From contig JAEZUR010000066.1 in assembly GCA_023420935.1 (NCBI GenBank), positions 1-7,406 on the forward strand: DNA of 7,406 bases, given 5' to 3'. The stretch comes from Bacillota bacterium. Its GTDB lineage: Bacteria > Bacillota > Clostridia > Lachnospirales > Lachnospiraceae. Below are positions 1 through 7,404 of this stretch, piece after piece (the stretch's first letter is position 1; each line of letters opens with the position of its first letter). The position numbers and the translations under genes are program-made. Below the pieces are notes generated by a model that saw only the letters and a list, made by a program, of their open reading frames with translations, was not told where the DNA came from and ran no database searches.

Positions 1-1
1 T

Positions 2-556
2 ACGAAAAAGGAGCCTACAGGGCTTCCTGTAAATGGAAGAAAATTTGCAGTGAGCACGGGGATTGGCTTTGATGCTTCCATCTGTTATGAGGCGTTGGAT
101 TCTAATATTAAACGATTTTTAAATAAACTTAAACTAGGTAAACTTACATATGTTGCAATTGCATTTAAGCAATTAATTAAATATCAACCTTGTGATGCAA
201 AACTCATAATTGATCAGCATAAAACCATAGAACTAAAAAATATCTTTTTTATTGCTAGCATGATTCAGCCCTATGAAGGCGGTGGATTTAAAATGGCACC
301 TAACGCCAATCCACGAGATCAGAAACTGTCAGTCTGTGCTGTATATAATATTTCTAAATTAAAGGGGTTACTCATCCTAATTGCTATATTATTCAAAAAA
401 CAAAACTGGTTGAAAGGTGTTAAGCTCTTTGACTGTGAAACACTTGATATCACGACAAAAGAAAAGCTCATTGTTCATACCGATGGAGAATTCGCTGGTC
501 GGTTTGACCATTTATCCATCCGCTGTACCAATGAGCAGATTCGTATGCTTCTATAA
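2..556 (+). CDS. Diacylglycerol/lipid kinase family protein (DagK/YegS/BmrU type), C-terminal part, 5' end outside window
   Basis: This is the C-terminal 184 residues of a lipid kinase of the DagK/YegS/BmrU family, which phosphorylates diacylglycerol or a related lipid at the inner face of the membrane. The frame is open to the left edge, so the GTG at position 50 is an internal valine codon: the residues before it (VNGRKFAVSTGIGFDAS) run without a break into the family's conserved GIGFDA segment (59-76). Further on are GGGFKMAPNA, with the triple glycine at 278-286, and the C-terminal DGE (482-490), both in the family's expected order. The N-terminal nucleotide-binding lobe with the usual GGDGT motif must lie upstream, so catalytic competence cannot be judged. 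The gene converges with sbcC, and its TAA stop lies inside the last codons of sbcC. The lipid substrate is unknown. Family assignment is confident; the exact substrate is not. Confidence 0.88.
   Translation, partial: TKKEPTGLPVNGRKFAVSTGIGFDASICYEALDSNIKRFLNKLKLGKLTYVAIAFKQLIKYQPCDAKLIIDQHKTIELKNIFFIASMIQPYEGGGFKMAPNANPRDQKLSVCAVYNISKLKGLLILIAILFKKQNWLKGVKLFDCETLDITTKEKLIVHTDGEFAGRFDHLSIRCTNEQIRMLL
5..27 (-). terminator. Weak candidate intrinsic terminator, antisense to the lipid kinase gene
   Basis: Read on the - strand, GGAAGCC and GGCTCC form a six-pair, mostly GC stem with one bulged A and the loop CTGTA, followed at once by TTTTT. This is the form of a Rho-independent terminator. It lies about 525 bases past the sbcC stop, inside the lipid kinase coding sequence, and the stem is short, so it may be chance. 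If real, it would end the long operon transcript. Confidence 0.25.
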
Positions 557-3500
557 GGTTTTTACTTTCAGTGTGCTACCATTGTTTCCTTTATCGATAA
601 TTACTTGATTATCAATGCGTTCTTTTAATTCATTTACATGAGAAATGATTCCAATCAGCCGGTTGTGTTCCGTTAGCATCATTAATGTATTCAGTGCCTG
701 ATCCAGGGATTCTGTATCCAGACTACCGAATCCTTCATCAATAAATAGTGTGTCTATCTGAATACCTCCGGCATTATTTTGAACAATATCAGATAATCCA
801 AGCGCAAGGGATAATGCAGCCTTAAATGATTCTCCTCCAGATAATGTCTTCACTGATCTCTTCTTTCCAGTATAATTATCTAATACTTCAAGATCCAAGC
901 TATCTTTCGTTCTTGCATCCGCTACTCTAGATACCTTCTCTAACTCATATCTGCCCCCAGTCATGCTATATAATCGGTAATTAGCAGCCTTAATCACCTC
1001 TTCAAAATACACAGACAAAACGTAATGTTCAAATACAATACGCTCTGGATTATTTCCCTTAGTTATATCATCTAAATCTTTTAGAATTCCGTACTCTTCT
1101 TCTAATTTCTCTTTTTCCTTCCATTTTTCTTTCATAGAAATGAGAGCTTTTTGGTTCACTTGAACCTTTGTGTTTAACTGTTCTTTCTCTTTTTGAATCT
1201 TTAATCTAAGATTATCCGCTTCATTCAAAGTTTCTTTCAATAAACTTAAATCAACTGATTCTCTTCCATCAATTTCCTTTTCAAGTTCAAGTTTTTGCTC
1301 GGATTTTGTTTGCAGTTGTCTTTCATATTCTTTAATCTGACCTTTTCTCTGCGCATACACTTCTTCTGATAAAATAGCTCTGTGATATGCTTCTTCATCT
1401 ATAAAACCTAGTGACTTAAGCTTTTCTAAGAATCTATTTTCCACCTCAGAAACTTCAACTACTAATAATGCTATATCTTCTTTTCCTTTTACCAAAAGGG
1501 TTTGATTCTTTTGCATTTGTTCTTTTAATGCAAGATACCGTTTTTCTATATCTTCCATTACCTGAGTAAGTTCCTCTTTATGTTGTTTCATTTTAGAAAG
1601 CTCTTCCAACACTTGTGATAGTGTTTTCTTATCCTTAGGCAATCTTTCTTCCATCTGAGAAACAACACCTGTTAATCGATCATACTCTGATTTGGCTTGT
1701 TGGAATTCGCTTAACACAACTTCCCGCTGGGAAAGGTAGGTTGTTCTCTTTTCTTTCAACTGAATTAGCAGTGTATCTATTTCTTGTCTACGAATGAATT
1801 GCTGATTAAGTTGGTTACTACGTTGTATAAGCTTTTCGTTCTGAATCTTTTCTAGCTCTACTCTCTGGTTTAATTCTACAAGTGAAGATGTAAAATCTAC
1901 CTCCTGTATGCCAATTGATTTACTTATAGTTTCCCATTCCTCTAACAAACTATCTACTAAACCTTTTTGTACAACTGTCTTTTCGTACACCTCGTTCTTA
2001 TACTCTTCTGATTTTCGCAAATCATTTTTTAATAATTCTAGTTGATTTTCATCTGGCACATCATGAGAAATCGGTGCAATCTTTGGATGTTCTATGGAAC
2101 CACATACTGGGCAGGGCTTCCCAACTTCCAATAAGCGAGCCACTAGTCCTACCGCTGCATTCTTATATATGGTCTCTTTCTCTTCAAACTGCTGTCGTTT
2201 ATCACTCCACACACTGAGAGCACTGGAATACTCCTTCTGTAAATCTATTAATTGTTCCTGCTTGGACTTTATTAACTGGTGCTGTTTTAGTGCAATTTGA
2301 AGGGTTTCTTGCATCTGCCTACGCTTTTCAAGTTCTAAATTCAACTGTCCAATTTGAGCCTCCACGGAGGTATAAGTAGCTTGTTCTTCTTTCAATAAAA
2401 CCATCTCAGCGCTGACAGCTTCCAATGCTAGAGCGAGTTTTTCTTCCTTTTCTTTTGTTTGTGTACACTTAGTTTGACTATTTTGATACACTTCCACTGC
2501 TTGATTTAATTCCTTTAGAAGCGGAATGATTCCTTCTAGATTCCTCTCCTGCTCTTTTAGCACTTCAAGTTGTTCCATTCGCTTCTGATTCTCTTCTTGT
2601 TGTAGCTTAGCATTTTGTAAACCAGGCAGCTGATCTTCGATGGTAATCTCCAATTCTATCATGGAATTTTTCATCTGTACTAATCTTTCTTTTAGGTTCT
2701 TACAAATTTCTTCTTCACCGGCTGCTTTTAAAGCTAAATCAGCACCTTTTAAGCTTTCTTTCCATTGGTCAATGGTATCTTTCTGCCTAGCAAATTCCTC
2801 TAATGCACAAACGATATCATGAAACAACTGTATCTTCTCATTTAATTGCTCTCCATCTTTAATCTTTAGCAATAGTTGTTTCCCTAGATTATCCTTTTGC
2901 ATAATCTGATTTTCTAATATAGTAATTTCTTTCTTCTCATTCTCTATAAGCTGCTTTACCTGATTAAATATCTTTTCGTATTGGTATTCTTCTGCTTCTA
3001 CTAATTCCTCTAATTCCTCATTACCAACCACTTCTAAGGATGCAATTGCTTCTTTCATTCTATCCCGTAATGTTTTAATACGGTCCAACAAATGTTTGGC
3101 TTCTATTGATAAATATCGTTGTAGCTTTTCGTAATCTTCTGTGTGAAACAGATTGCGAAAAATCTCAACTCGATCTCTAGAGTTTGCAACAAGAAGCTCT
3201 AAAAATTCACCTTGAGCAATCATGGCAATTTGCTTAAACTGTTCATAGTTTAGCCCCATAATCTGTTCTAAAGCTCGGTTTACTTCGGTAACGGATGCAA
3301 TTGGTTCTTGTTCTTCCACATATAGTTCTGCTGTTTCATTGGATATGGTATAGCCCTCACCACGTTTTTTTGGTCTTGCATACTTTGGTGCTCTGCGGAT
3401 TCGATAATGAATCCCTTTATGTGAAAAGGCAAGTTCTACAAACGTATCTGTATCGGCTTTGGCAAAATCACTTCTAACAGAAGTTTTCTCTCTATTTTTA

Positions 3501-3673
3501 CCACTCACATCTCCATACAAAGCAAATGAAATTGCATCAAAAATAGTGGTCTTACCGCCACCGGTAGGCCCAGTAATTAAAAAAATCCCTTCCTGATCAA
3601 ACGCAGAGAAATCCACTTCTGCACGCTCTGCATAAGGGCCCCAACCGCTTATCATTAACTGCAATGGTTTCAC
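551..3673 (-). CDS. sbcC: Exonuclease subunit SbcC (Rad50-like SMC ATPase)
   Basis: This is the 1040-residue ATPase subunit of the SbcCD (Rad50-Mre11 type) complex, which opens hairpins and trims DNA ends or protein-blocked breaks in the cytoplasm. The N-terminal half-ATPase has a Walker A motif GPTGGGKTT (residues 35-43) and a Q-loop glutamine in IAQGEF (Q154). Long Glu/Lys/Gln-rich coiled coils cover about 175-515 and 530-860. Between them is the zinc hook CPVC (521-524), almost exactly at the midpoint, through which two SbcC molecules join. The C-terminal half has the signature LSGGE (944-948), Walker B ending in D979-E980, and the D-loop GSLD (983-986). Length is close to E. coli SbcC. 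The start is GTG at 3673, overlapping the sbcD stop as GTGA and preceded by GGAGGGGGA, so translation is probably coupled to sbcD. The only departure is Gly-Gly and Thr in Walker A where GAGKS/T is common; it still fits the Walker A consensus. Confidence 0.97.
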   Translation of the reverse strand: MKPLQLMISGWGPYAERAEVDFSAFDQEGIFLITGPTGGGKTTIFDAISFALYGDVSGKNREKTSVRSDFAKADTDTFVELAFSHKGIHYRIRRAPKYARPKKRGEGYTISNETAELYVEEQEPIASVTEVNRALEQIMGLNYEQFKQIAMIAQGEFLELLVANSRDRVEIFRNLFHTEDYEKLQRYLSIEAKHLLDRIKTLRDRMKEAIASLEVVGNEELEELVEAEEYQYEKIFNQVKQLIENEKKEITILENQIMQKDNLGKQLLLKIKDGEQLNEKIQLFHDIVCALEEFARQKDTIDQWKESLKGADLALKAAGEEEICKNLKERLVQMKNSMIELEITIEDQLPGLQNAKLQQEENQKRMEQLEVLKEQERNLEGIIPLLKELNQAVEVYQNSQTKCTQTKEKEEKLALALEAVSAEMVLLKEEQATYTSVEAQIGQLNLELEKRRQMQETLQIALKQHQLIKSKQEQLIDLQKEYSSALSVWSDKRQQFEEKETIYKNAAVGLVARLLEVGKPCPVCGSIEHPKIAPISHDVPDENQLELLKNDLRKSEEYKNEVYEKTVVQKGLVDSLLEEWETISKSIGIQEVDFTSSLVELNQRVELEKIQNEKLIQRSNQLNQQFIRRQEIDTLLIQLKEKRTTYLSQREVVLSEFQQAKSEYDRLTGVVSQMEERLPKDKKTLSQVLEELSKMKQHKEELTQVMEDIEKRYLALKEQMQKNQTLLVKGKEDIALLVVEVSEVENRFLEKLKSLGFIDEEAYHRAILSEEVYAQRKGQIKEYERQLQTKSEQKLELEKEIDGRESVDLSLLKETLNEADNLRLKIQKEKEQLNTKVQVNQKALISMKEKWKEKEKLEEEYGILKDLDDITKGNNPERIVFEHYVLSVYFEEVIKAANYRLYSMTGGRYELEKVSRVADARTKDSLDLEVLDNYTGKKRSVKTLSGGESFKAALSLALGLSDIVQNNAGGIQIDTLFIDEGFGSLDTESLDQALNTLMMLTEHNRLIGIISHVNELKERIDNQVIIDKGNNGSTLKVKTL

Positions 3674-4815
3674 TTAGCTTGTCCCCCTCCAACTTCCTCT
3701 AATGCCGTTTGGATTACTTCTTTTCTTTTCTCATCAAAAGCTCGTCCTGTTACCGTCTCAAAAAATTCACTGTAAATCTCCAAGGTGGATCGATTCTTTA
3801 TTTTTTCATCAACCAGTATTAACTCACGTTCTGTACGAATATTTTTTTCTAAAATAAGCTGCATGACATTGGGATATACCGACCTTAGTGTTCCAATAGG
3901 ATCTACTAATTCCTTGGTATCTGTTAATGTGACCTGTAGGTAATCATTGGGATCTGATGCTTGTACCGTTTCATCTTTTATCAGTTCTTTCAAGGATCCC
4001 TTTATTTTACGCATATCATGAAGGGCAACTAAAGGGCGTTCATAAATAGTTAAATTGCCTTTTTCCTTTAGTTCAATTACAGTTACCGATTTCTTATGAA
4101 ATACTTCAGAAAAAGAATATTTTAGTGGTGAACCAGAGTATCGGATCCATTCTTCCTTCACTTTTTGTCCGCGATGAATGTGTCCTAATGCTACATAATC
4201 AAACTCTTTTAGCGCTCCTGCATCTACACAATCCGTCCCACCTATGGACAAAGGCATTTCGGAGTCAGACTGTTCTGGAGATACTCCCTGATTGGTTACA
4301 AAGTGGTGTGTAATTAGGATATTACGTTCTCTGTTAGACTTTAAATTTCTCTTAATATACTCTTCCACCTCATGTTCTTTATACTCATCTCCAAGATAAT
4401 ATCTCATAACCTGAGGTTTTGCATAAGGCAACAGATGAATATGAACCATGCCATACTCATCTGCAATAGAAACTTTTTTCATTTGTTCTGTAAATGTACC
4501 CGCTATATATACTCCGCTGTTATTTAATATACTCCCAGCAAAATTTAAACGATCTGGTGAATCATGATTACCACTAATTAAAAAAACTTTAATATTACGA
4601 TTCACTAACTCTGTTAAAAATTCATCTAACAAATTCACTGCTTCTGCAGGAGGAATGGAACGATCATAGACATCACCTGCAATCAGTAAAGCATCGGCTT
4701 CTTCTTCTTTTACAATATCTAATATCTGTTTTAAAACATAGTCCTGATCCTTACACATACTAAATTCATTGACTACTTTACCAATGTGCAAATCAGCAGT
4801 ATGAACCAATTTCAT
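3670..4815 (-). CDS. sbcD: Exonuclease subunit SbcD (Mre11-like metallophosphoesterase)
   Basis: This is the nuclease subunit of SbcCD, a Mn-dependent calcineurin-like phosphoesterase that works with SbcC on double-strand DNA ends and hairpins. All phosphoesterase motifs are present in order: DLH (D8-H10), GDVYD (G47-D51), GNHD (G82-D85), the THH histidines (H170-H171) and GHIH (G211-H214). The C-terminal part, about 240-381, matches the expected capping and SbcC-binding region in position only. I place the start at the ATG at 4815, giving 381 residues beginning MKLVHTADLHIGK, the usual SbcD opening. The frame also has a TTG at 4824, but the ribosome binding site AGGAG touches it directly, leaving no spacing, while it sits 9 bases before the ATG. 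The gene lies 21 bases after ytvI and overlaps sbcC by 4 bases, so it is co-transcribed with both. Confidence 0.97.
   Translation of the reverse strand: MKLVHTADLHIGKVVNEFSMCKDQDYVLKQILDIVKEEEADALLIAGDVYDRSIPPAEAVNLLDEFLTELVNRNIKVFLISGNHDSPDRLNFAGSILNNSGVYIAGTFTEQMKKVSIADEYGMVHIHLLPYAKPQVMRYYLGDEYKEHEVEEYIKRNLKSNRERNILITHHFVTNQGVSPEQSDSEMPLSIGGTDCVDAGALKEFDYVALGHIHRGQKVKEEWIRYSGSPLKYSFSEVFHKKSVTVIELKEKGNLTIYERPLVALHDMRKIKGSLKELIKDETVQASDPNDYLQVTLTDTKELVDPIGTLRSVYPNVMQLILEKNIRTERELILVDEKIKNRSTLEIYSEFFETVTGRAFDEKRKEVIQTALEEVGGGQAK
3682..3690 (-). promoter_or_regulatory. Ribosome binding site of sbcC, inside the sbcD coding end
   Basis: On the - strand this reads GGAGGGGGA and stands 8 bases before the sbcC GTG. 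The same bases encode the Val-Gly-Gly-Gly stretch near the end of SbcD. Together with the GTGA stop/start overlap it supports GTG as the true start and suggests translational coupling of the two subunits. Confidence 0.75.
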
Positions 4816-4824
4816 TCCAATCAA

Positions 4825-4829
4825 CTCCT
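4825..4829 (-). promoter_or_regulatory. Ribosome binding site that sets the sbcD start
   Basis: The - strand reads AGGAG here, in the 21-base gap after the ytvI stop. It is 9 bases before the ATG at 4815 and directly abuts the TTG at 4824, so it supports the ATG and rules against the TTG as start. Confidence 0.75.
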
Positions 4830-4836
4830 ATCTATC

Positions 4837-5958
4837 CTAAAATTTTCTATACTCATTAAAATCATTTGCGATTATTTTGATACCACGTAGAAAACGATCA
4901 AACATTCCCGCATGATATAAATTGATCAGTACCATACCGATCGGTATACCAACAATCATACCTAGTACACCCTTGATACGGTATCCAATAAACATAAATA
5001 CTAAAGTAGATAGCGGGCTTAAACCAATACTATCTCCTACCATTTTCGGTTGTAACAATTGTTTAACCACTTGACAGATGAGATAGATAACCATTAATGC
5101 AATAGCTCGAACATAATTACCTGATATCATATCCAAAAGTGCCCACGGCCAGATCACCGCACCAGTTCCAAAAAAAGGTAGAAAATCCAGGAAGGCAATT
5201 CCCAATGCAAGCAGAAACGAGTAGCTAATCCCAAGTATTTCAAACCCTAAAAAAATGATAATCGCTATAATAATCATAATCTTAAATTGTGCTTTAAAAT
5301 ACCCTCCTACTGCTTTCGTAAAGTTCTCTACAATTATTTTATATTGCTTTTGAACAGTTGGTGGCGTAACTTTTTTTATGGATGCCACTAATTCTTCTCG
5401 TTCTGCTATAAAAAAGTATGCAGATAAAATCGTTATAATAGACATAAGAACCACTTCTGCAATATTCTTTGCAAAAGAACTAGCATCACTGATGGAAGGC
5501 GTACCTATACTCGCAACAAACTTACCAACAGAATCTCCCATATTCCCGCTCATCTTATCAAGTGCTTCTTTGGCTCCTTGCGGTAAGACATCGTAAACAC
5601 CCTGTAAATTATTAATTGCCTTCTCTGTCTGCGATTCAATATTTGTGTAAAGTGTAGGGATATCCTGTACTAAATTAATGATCTCTCTGGACAAAATCGC
5701 AATGATTCCGTAGAGGATTCCAATCACGGCAACTAATACTACGATAATAATCAGTGCCGAACTGTGTTTTCGTACGATTTTAACTCTTTTCTCTAGAAAG
5801 CGCACTAATGGATTGGCAATCATAGCGATGATCCAGCCAATAAAAAACGGCATAAAAAAGCCTATTACTTTAGGAACTAAAAATATAATAATTAGTGTGA
5901 TTGCGATTACAAATAAGAAGTTAACAAATATTCTTAAATAAGGTTTTCGCTCACCCAT
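4837..5958 (-). CDS. ytvI: AI-2E/UPF0118 family membrane protein, YtvI type
   Basis: This 373-residue integral membrane protein belongs to the AI-2E transporter family (UPF0118) and looks like the YtvI subgroup named from Bacillus sporulation studies. By eye there are about eight hydrophobic segments: roughly 10-28, 31-52, 68-90, 164-184, 224-243, 246-270, 282-300 and 314-345. The loop at about 91-163 is long and polar and likely forms an extracytoplasmic or soluble domain. Family marks are DFLPFFGTGAVIWPWAL (258-274) and the conserved LLQPKMVGDSIGLSP (301-315), followed by the glycine-rich last hairpin ending GIPIG. Members have been linked to autoinducer-2 export or to ion/proton exchange, so the substrate here is unknown. 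The start ATG at 5958 has GGGAGG five bases upstream. It lies 12 bases after hydE and 21 before sbcD. The family call is firm; the symbol rests on resemblance to YtvI and a sporulation role is not shown. Confidence 0.87.
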   Translation of the reverse strand: MGERKPYLRIFVNFLFVIAITLIIIFLVPKVIGFFMPFFIGWIIAMIANPLVRFLEKRVKIVRKHSSALIIIVVLVAVIGILYGIIAILSREIINLVQDIPTLYTNIESQTEKAINNLQGVYDVLPQGAKEALDKMSGNMGDSVGKFVASIGTPSISDASSFAKNIAEVVLMSIITILSAYFFIAEREELVASIKKVTPPTVQKQYKIIVENFTKAVGGYFKAQFKIMIIIAIIIFLGFEILGISYSFLLALGIAFLDFLPFFGTGAVIWPWALLDMISGNYVRAIALMVIYLICQVVKQLLQPKMVGDSIGLSPLSTLVFMFIGYRIKGVLGMIVGIPIGMVLINLYHAGMFDRFLRGIKIIANDFNEYRKF

Positions 5959-5970
5959 ATGATCCTCCCT

Positions 5971-7002
5971 TTACTGCACGGCGTCTCCACGTTCCGTTGC
6001 AATTTCGTACCCTGCTGTATTGACCCTTCTCTCAAGACAACCGCGACATTCAGCGGCTTCCTCACCAGTACAAATCTTATTATCATAGAGCTCATATTGT
6101 TTACGTACCGAAGTAGGTGATAGATTTGGCATAACTACGTTTCCGCCTGCTTGTAAGCCCATTTCTCTTCCCTTAGGGTTTAATGTTCCAAGGGCTGTAG
6201 TTGCTGGCAATAATACTTTTGGCAGCATAATACGAATGATAGATAAAAGTAATAATGTCTTTTCTACACTTCCTTTTTCTTGGTCAGCAAATGGAGTCTC
6301 ATGATGTGGAATAAACGGTCCTATTCCCACCATCTCAGGATTTAATTCCTTTATAAAGAGCAGATCATCGGCAATAGATTCATTGGTTTGATTTGGTGAC
6401 CCTACCATAAATCCCGCCCCTACTTGGAATCCTAATTTTTTCAAGTCATATAAACATTCTTTTCGATTCACTAAACTCATACTATCTGGGTGTAAGGTTT
6501 TATAATGTTCCTCGTCTGCAGTCTCATGACGAAGAAGATATCTATCTGCACCTGCTTCTTTGAAACGACGATAACTTTCAAATGATTTTTCTCCCACAGA
6601 TAAAGTGATAGCACAATCTGGGTACCCTTCCTTAATGGCTTCAATAATTTCAACCATTTTATCATCTGTAAAGTATGGATCCTCTCCACCTTGTAACACA
6701 AATGTACGAAAACCTAATCGATAACCTTCTTTACAGCAATCTAATATATCTTCTTTTGATAGGCGGTATCGTTCTACATTTTGATTACCTAGACGAATCC
6801 CGCAATAATAACAATTATTTTTACAGAAGTTTGTAAATTCAATTAATCCTCTTAAGAATACTTTATCCCCATAATATTCTTTTCTAAGCCTTACTGCCTC
6901 TTCTTGGAGGAGTTTCATAACATCCTCATCATACGTATCTAATAAAGTAACAAATTCTTCTTTCGTAAGCATTTGTTCTTTGATTAATTTTTCTGCTAAC
7001 AT
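5971..7002 (-). CDS. hydE: [FeFe]-hydrogenase H-cluster radical SAM maturase HydE
   Basis: This 343-residue radical SAM protein matches HydE, which acts with HydG and HydF to build the two-iron subcluster of the [FeFe]-hydrogenase active site. The radical SAM motif is CKNNCYYC (C60, C64, C67), holding the [4Fe-4S] cluster that cleaves S-adenosylmethionine. It is followed by the GGED segment (105-108), LLRHET (156-161) and GAGFMVGSP (195-203), all typical of HydE. A second cysteine set, C311, C319 and C322 (CX7CX2C), matches the accessory cluster site described for Thermotoga maritima HydE, even in numbering as I recall it. This argues against biotin synthase or PylB. I choose the ATG at 7002, with AGGAGG five bases upstream; the longer GTG start at 7017 lies upstream of that site and would abut the previous stop. 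Neither hydF nor hydG is in the window. Confidence 0.93.
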   Translation of the reverse strand: MLAEKLIKEQMLTKEEFVTLLDTYDEDVMKLLQEEAVRLRKEYYGDKVFLRGLIEFTNFCKNNCYYCGIRLGNQNVERYRLSKEDILDCCKEGYRLGFRTFVLQGGEDPYFTDDKMVEIIEAIKEGYPDCAITLSVGEKSFESYRRFKEAGADRYLLRHETADEEHYKTLHPDSMSLVNRKECLYDLKKLGFQVGAGFMVGSPNQTNESIADDLLFIKELNPEMVGIGPFIPHHETPFADQEKGSVEKTLLLLSIIRIMLPKVLLPATTALGTLNPKGREMGLQAGGNVVMPNLSPTSVRKQYELYDNKICTGEEAAECRGCLERRVNTAGYEIATERGDAVQ

Positions 7003-7007
7003 CCTTA

Positions 7008-7013
7008 CCTCCT
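7008..7013 (-). promoter_or_regulatory. Ribosome binding site that sets the hydE start
   Basis: The - strand reads AGGAGG, a full match to the anti-Shine-Dalgarno core, five bases before the ATG at 7002. The competing GTG at 7017 lies upstream of this site, so the ATG is the better start. Confidence 0.8.
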
Positions 7014-7017
7014 GCAC

Positions 7018-7404
7018 TTAGTGCTGTTCCATGTACTCCCTAATCTGTGAAACTAGAGTACTCATTTCTTCTGGGGTTCCAATTGTAATTCTTAAATACT
7101 GATTAATTCTAGGTACATTAAAATATCTTACAAATGTTTGCTTTTCTCTTAAATATTCAAATAAGTGTTTTGCTGGTATTCGTTTGTGTGTTGCGAAAAT
7201 AAAATTAGCTTTTGAGTCAGGAAACGTGAAACCTAATTTCTCAAATTCCTTCATCGTCCATTCTCTTGTATCAATAATTTTCTGTATGGTTGCCTTAAAA
7301 TATGCATCATCTAATACTGCTTCAGCCCCTAAATAAAGTGAAGTCTGATTCATGGTATAAGAATTATAAGAATATTTCACATCATTTAATACCTTAATTA
7401 GATC
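7018..7404 (-). CDS. HisC-like PLP-dependent aminotransferase, C-terminal part, 5' end outside window
   Basis: These are the last 128 residues of a fold-type I, PLP-dependent aminotransferase most like histidinol-phosphate aminotransferase, which makes histidinol phosphate from imidazole-acetol phosphate and glutamate. The frame is open to the right edge, and the GTG at 7380 reads as valine inside VKYSYNSYTMNQTS, which resembles the HisC segment just after the PLP-lysine region. Other HisC-like marks are SKANFIFATH, FVRYF and the C-terminal YLRITIGTPEEM, whose arginine is placed to bind the substrate acid or phosphate group. The PLP lysine itself is upstream and not seen. No other histidine gene is visible, so the substrate could be another amino acid, and CobD-like or aromatic aminotransferases are alternatives. 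The TAA stop is 15 bases before the hydE start, so the genes are probably co-transcribed. Confidence 0.82.
   Translation of the reverse strand, partial: DLIKVLNDVKYSYNSYTMNQTSLYLGAEAVLDDAYFKATIQKIIDTREWTMKEFEKLGFTFPDSKANFIFATHKRIPAKHLFEYLREKQTFVRYFNVPRINQYLRITIGTPEEMSTLVSQIREYMEQH

Noticed and set aside
496..510. Perfect short hairpin TGGTC-GGTTT-GACCA near the end of the lipid kinase gene
   Set aside because: The stem is only five pairs, is in coding sequence, and is not followed by a T-run on either strand.
50..556. GTG at 50 as the start of a short 168-residue protein
   Set aside because: The frame is open to the left edge, and the codons before it belong to the same conserved kinase segment, so the gene is cut by the window and does not start there.
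593..616. Inverted repeat ATCGATAAT/ATTATCAAT (one mismatch) near the sbcC 3' end
   Set aside because: It is AT-rich, lies wholly within sbcC codons and has no T-run on either side, so it is not a convincing terminator.
3365..3371. Seven-base A run in the sbcC message (with seven-T runs in the sbcC and sbcD messages at 3579-3585 and 4580-4586), possible slippage sites
   Set aside because: The frames continue intact and full length through them, and such runs are expected in AT-rich genes.
2094..3477. Short + strand reading frames opposite sbcC (such as 2094-2300, 2640-2822 and 3295-3477)
   Set aside because: They are antisense shadows of a gene with all its family motifs; they lack family resemblance and I did not see convincing ribosome binding sites.
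6477..6701. 74-residue frame inside hydE on the same strand
   Set aside because: It is an out-of-frame shadow within a well-conserved radical SAM domain and has no recognisable motif.
7018..7380. GTG at 7380 as the start of a 120-residue protein
   Set aside because: The frame continues to the right edge and the GTG lies inside a HisC-like segment, so this is a C-terminal fragment of a larger gene.
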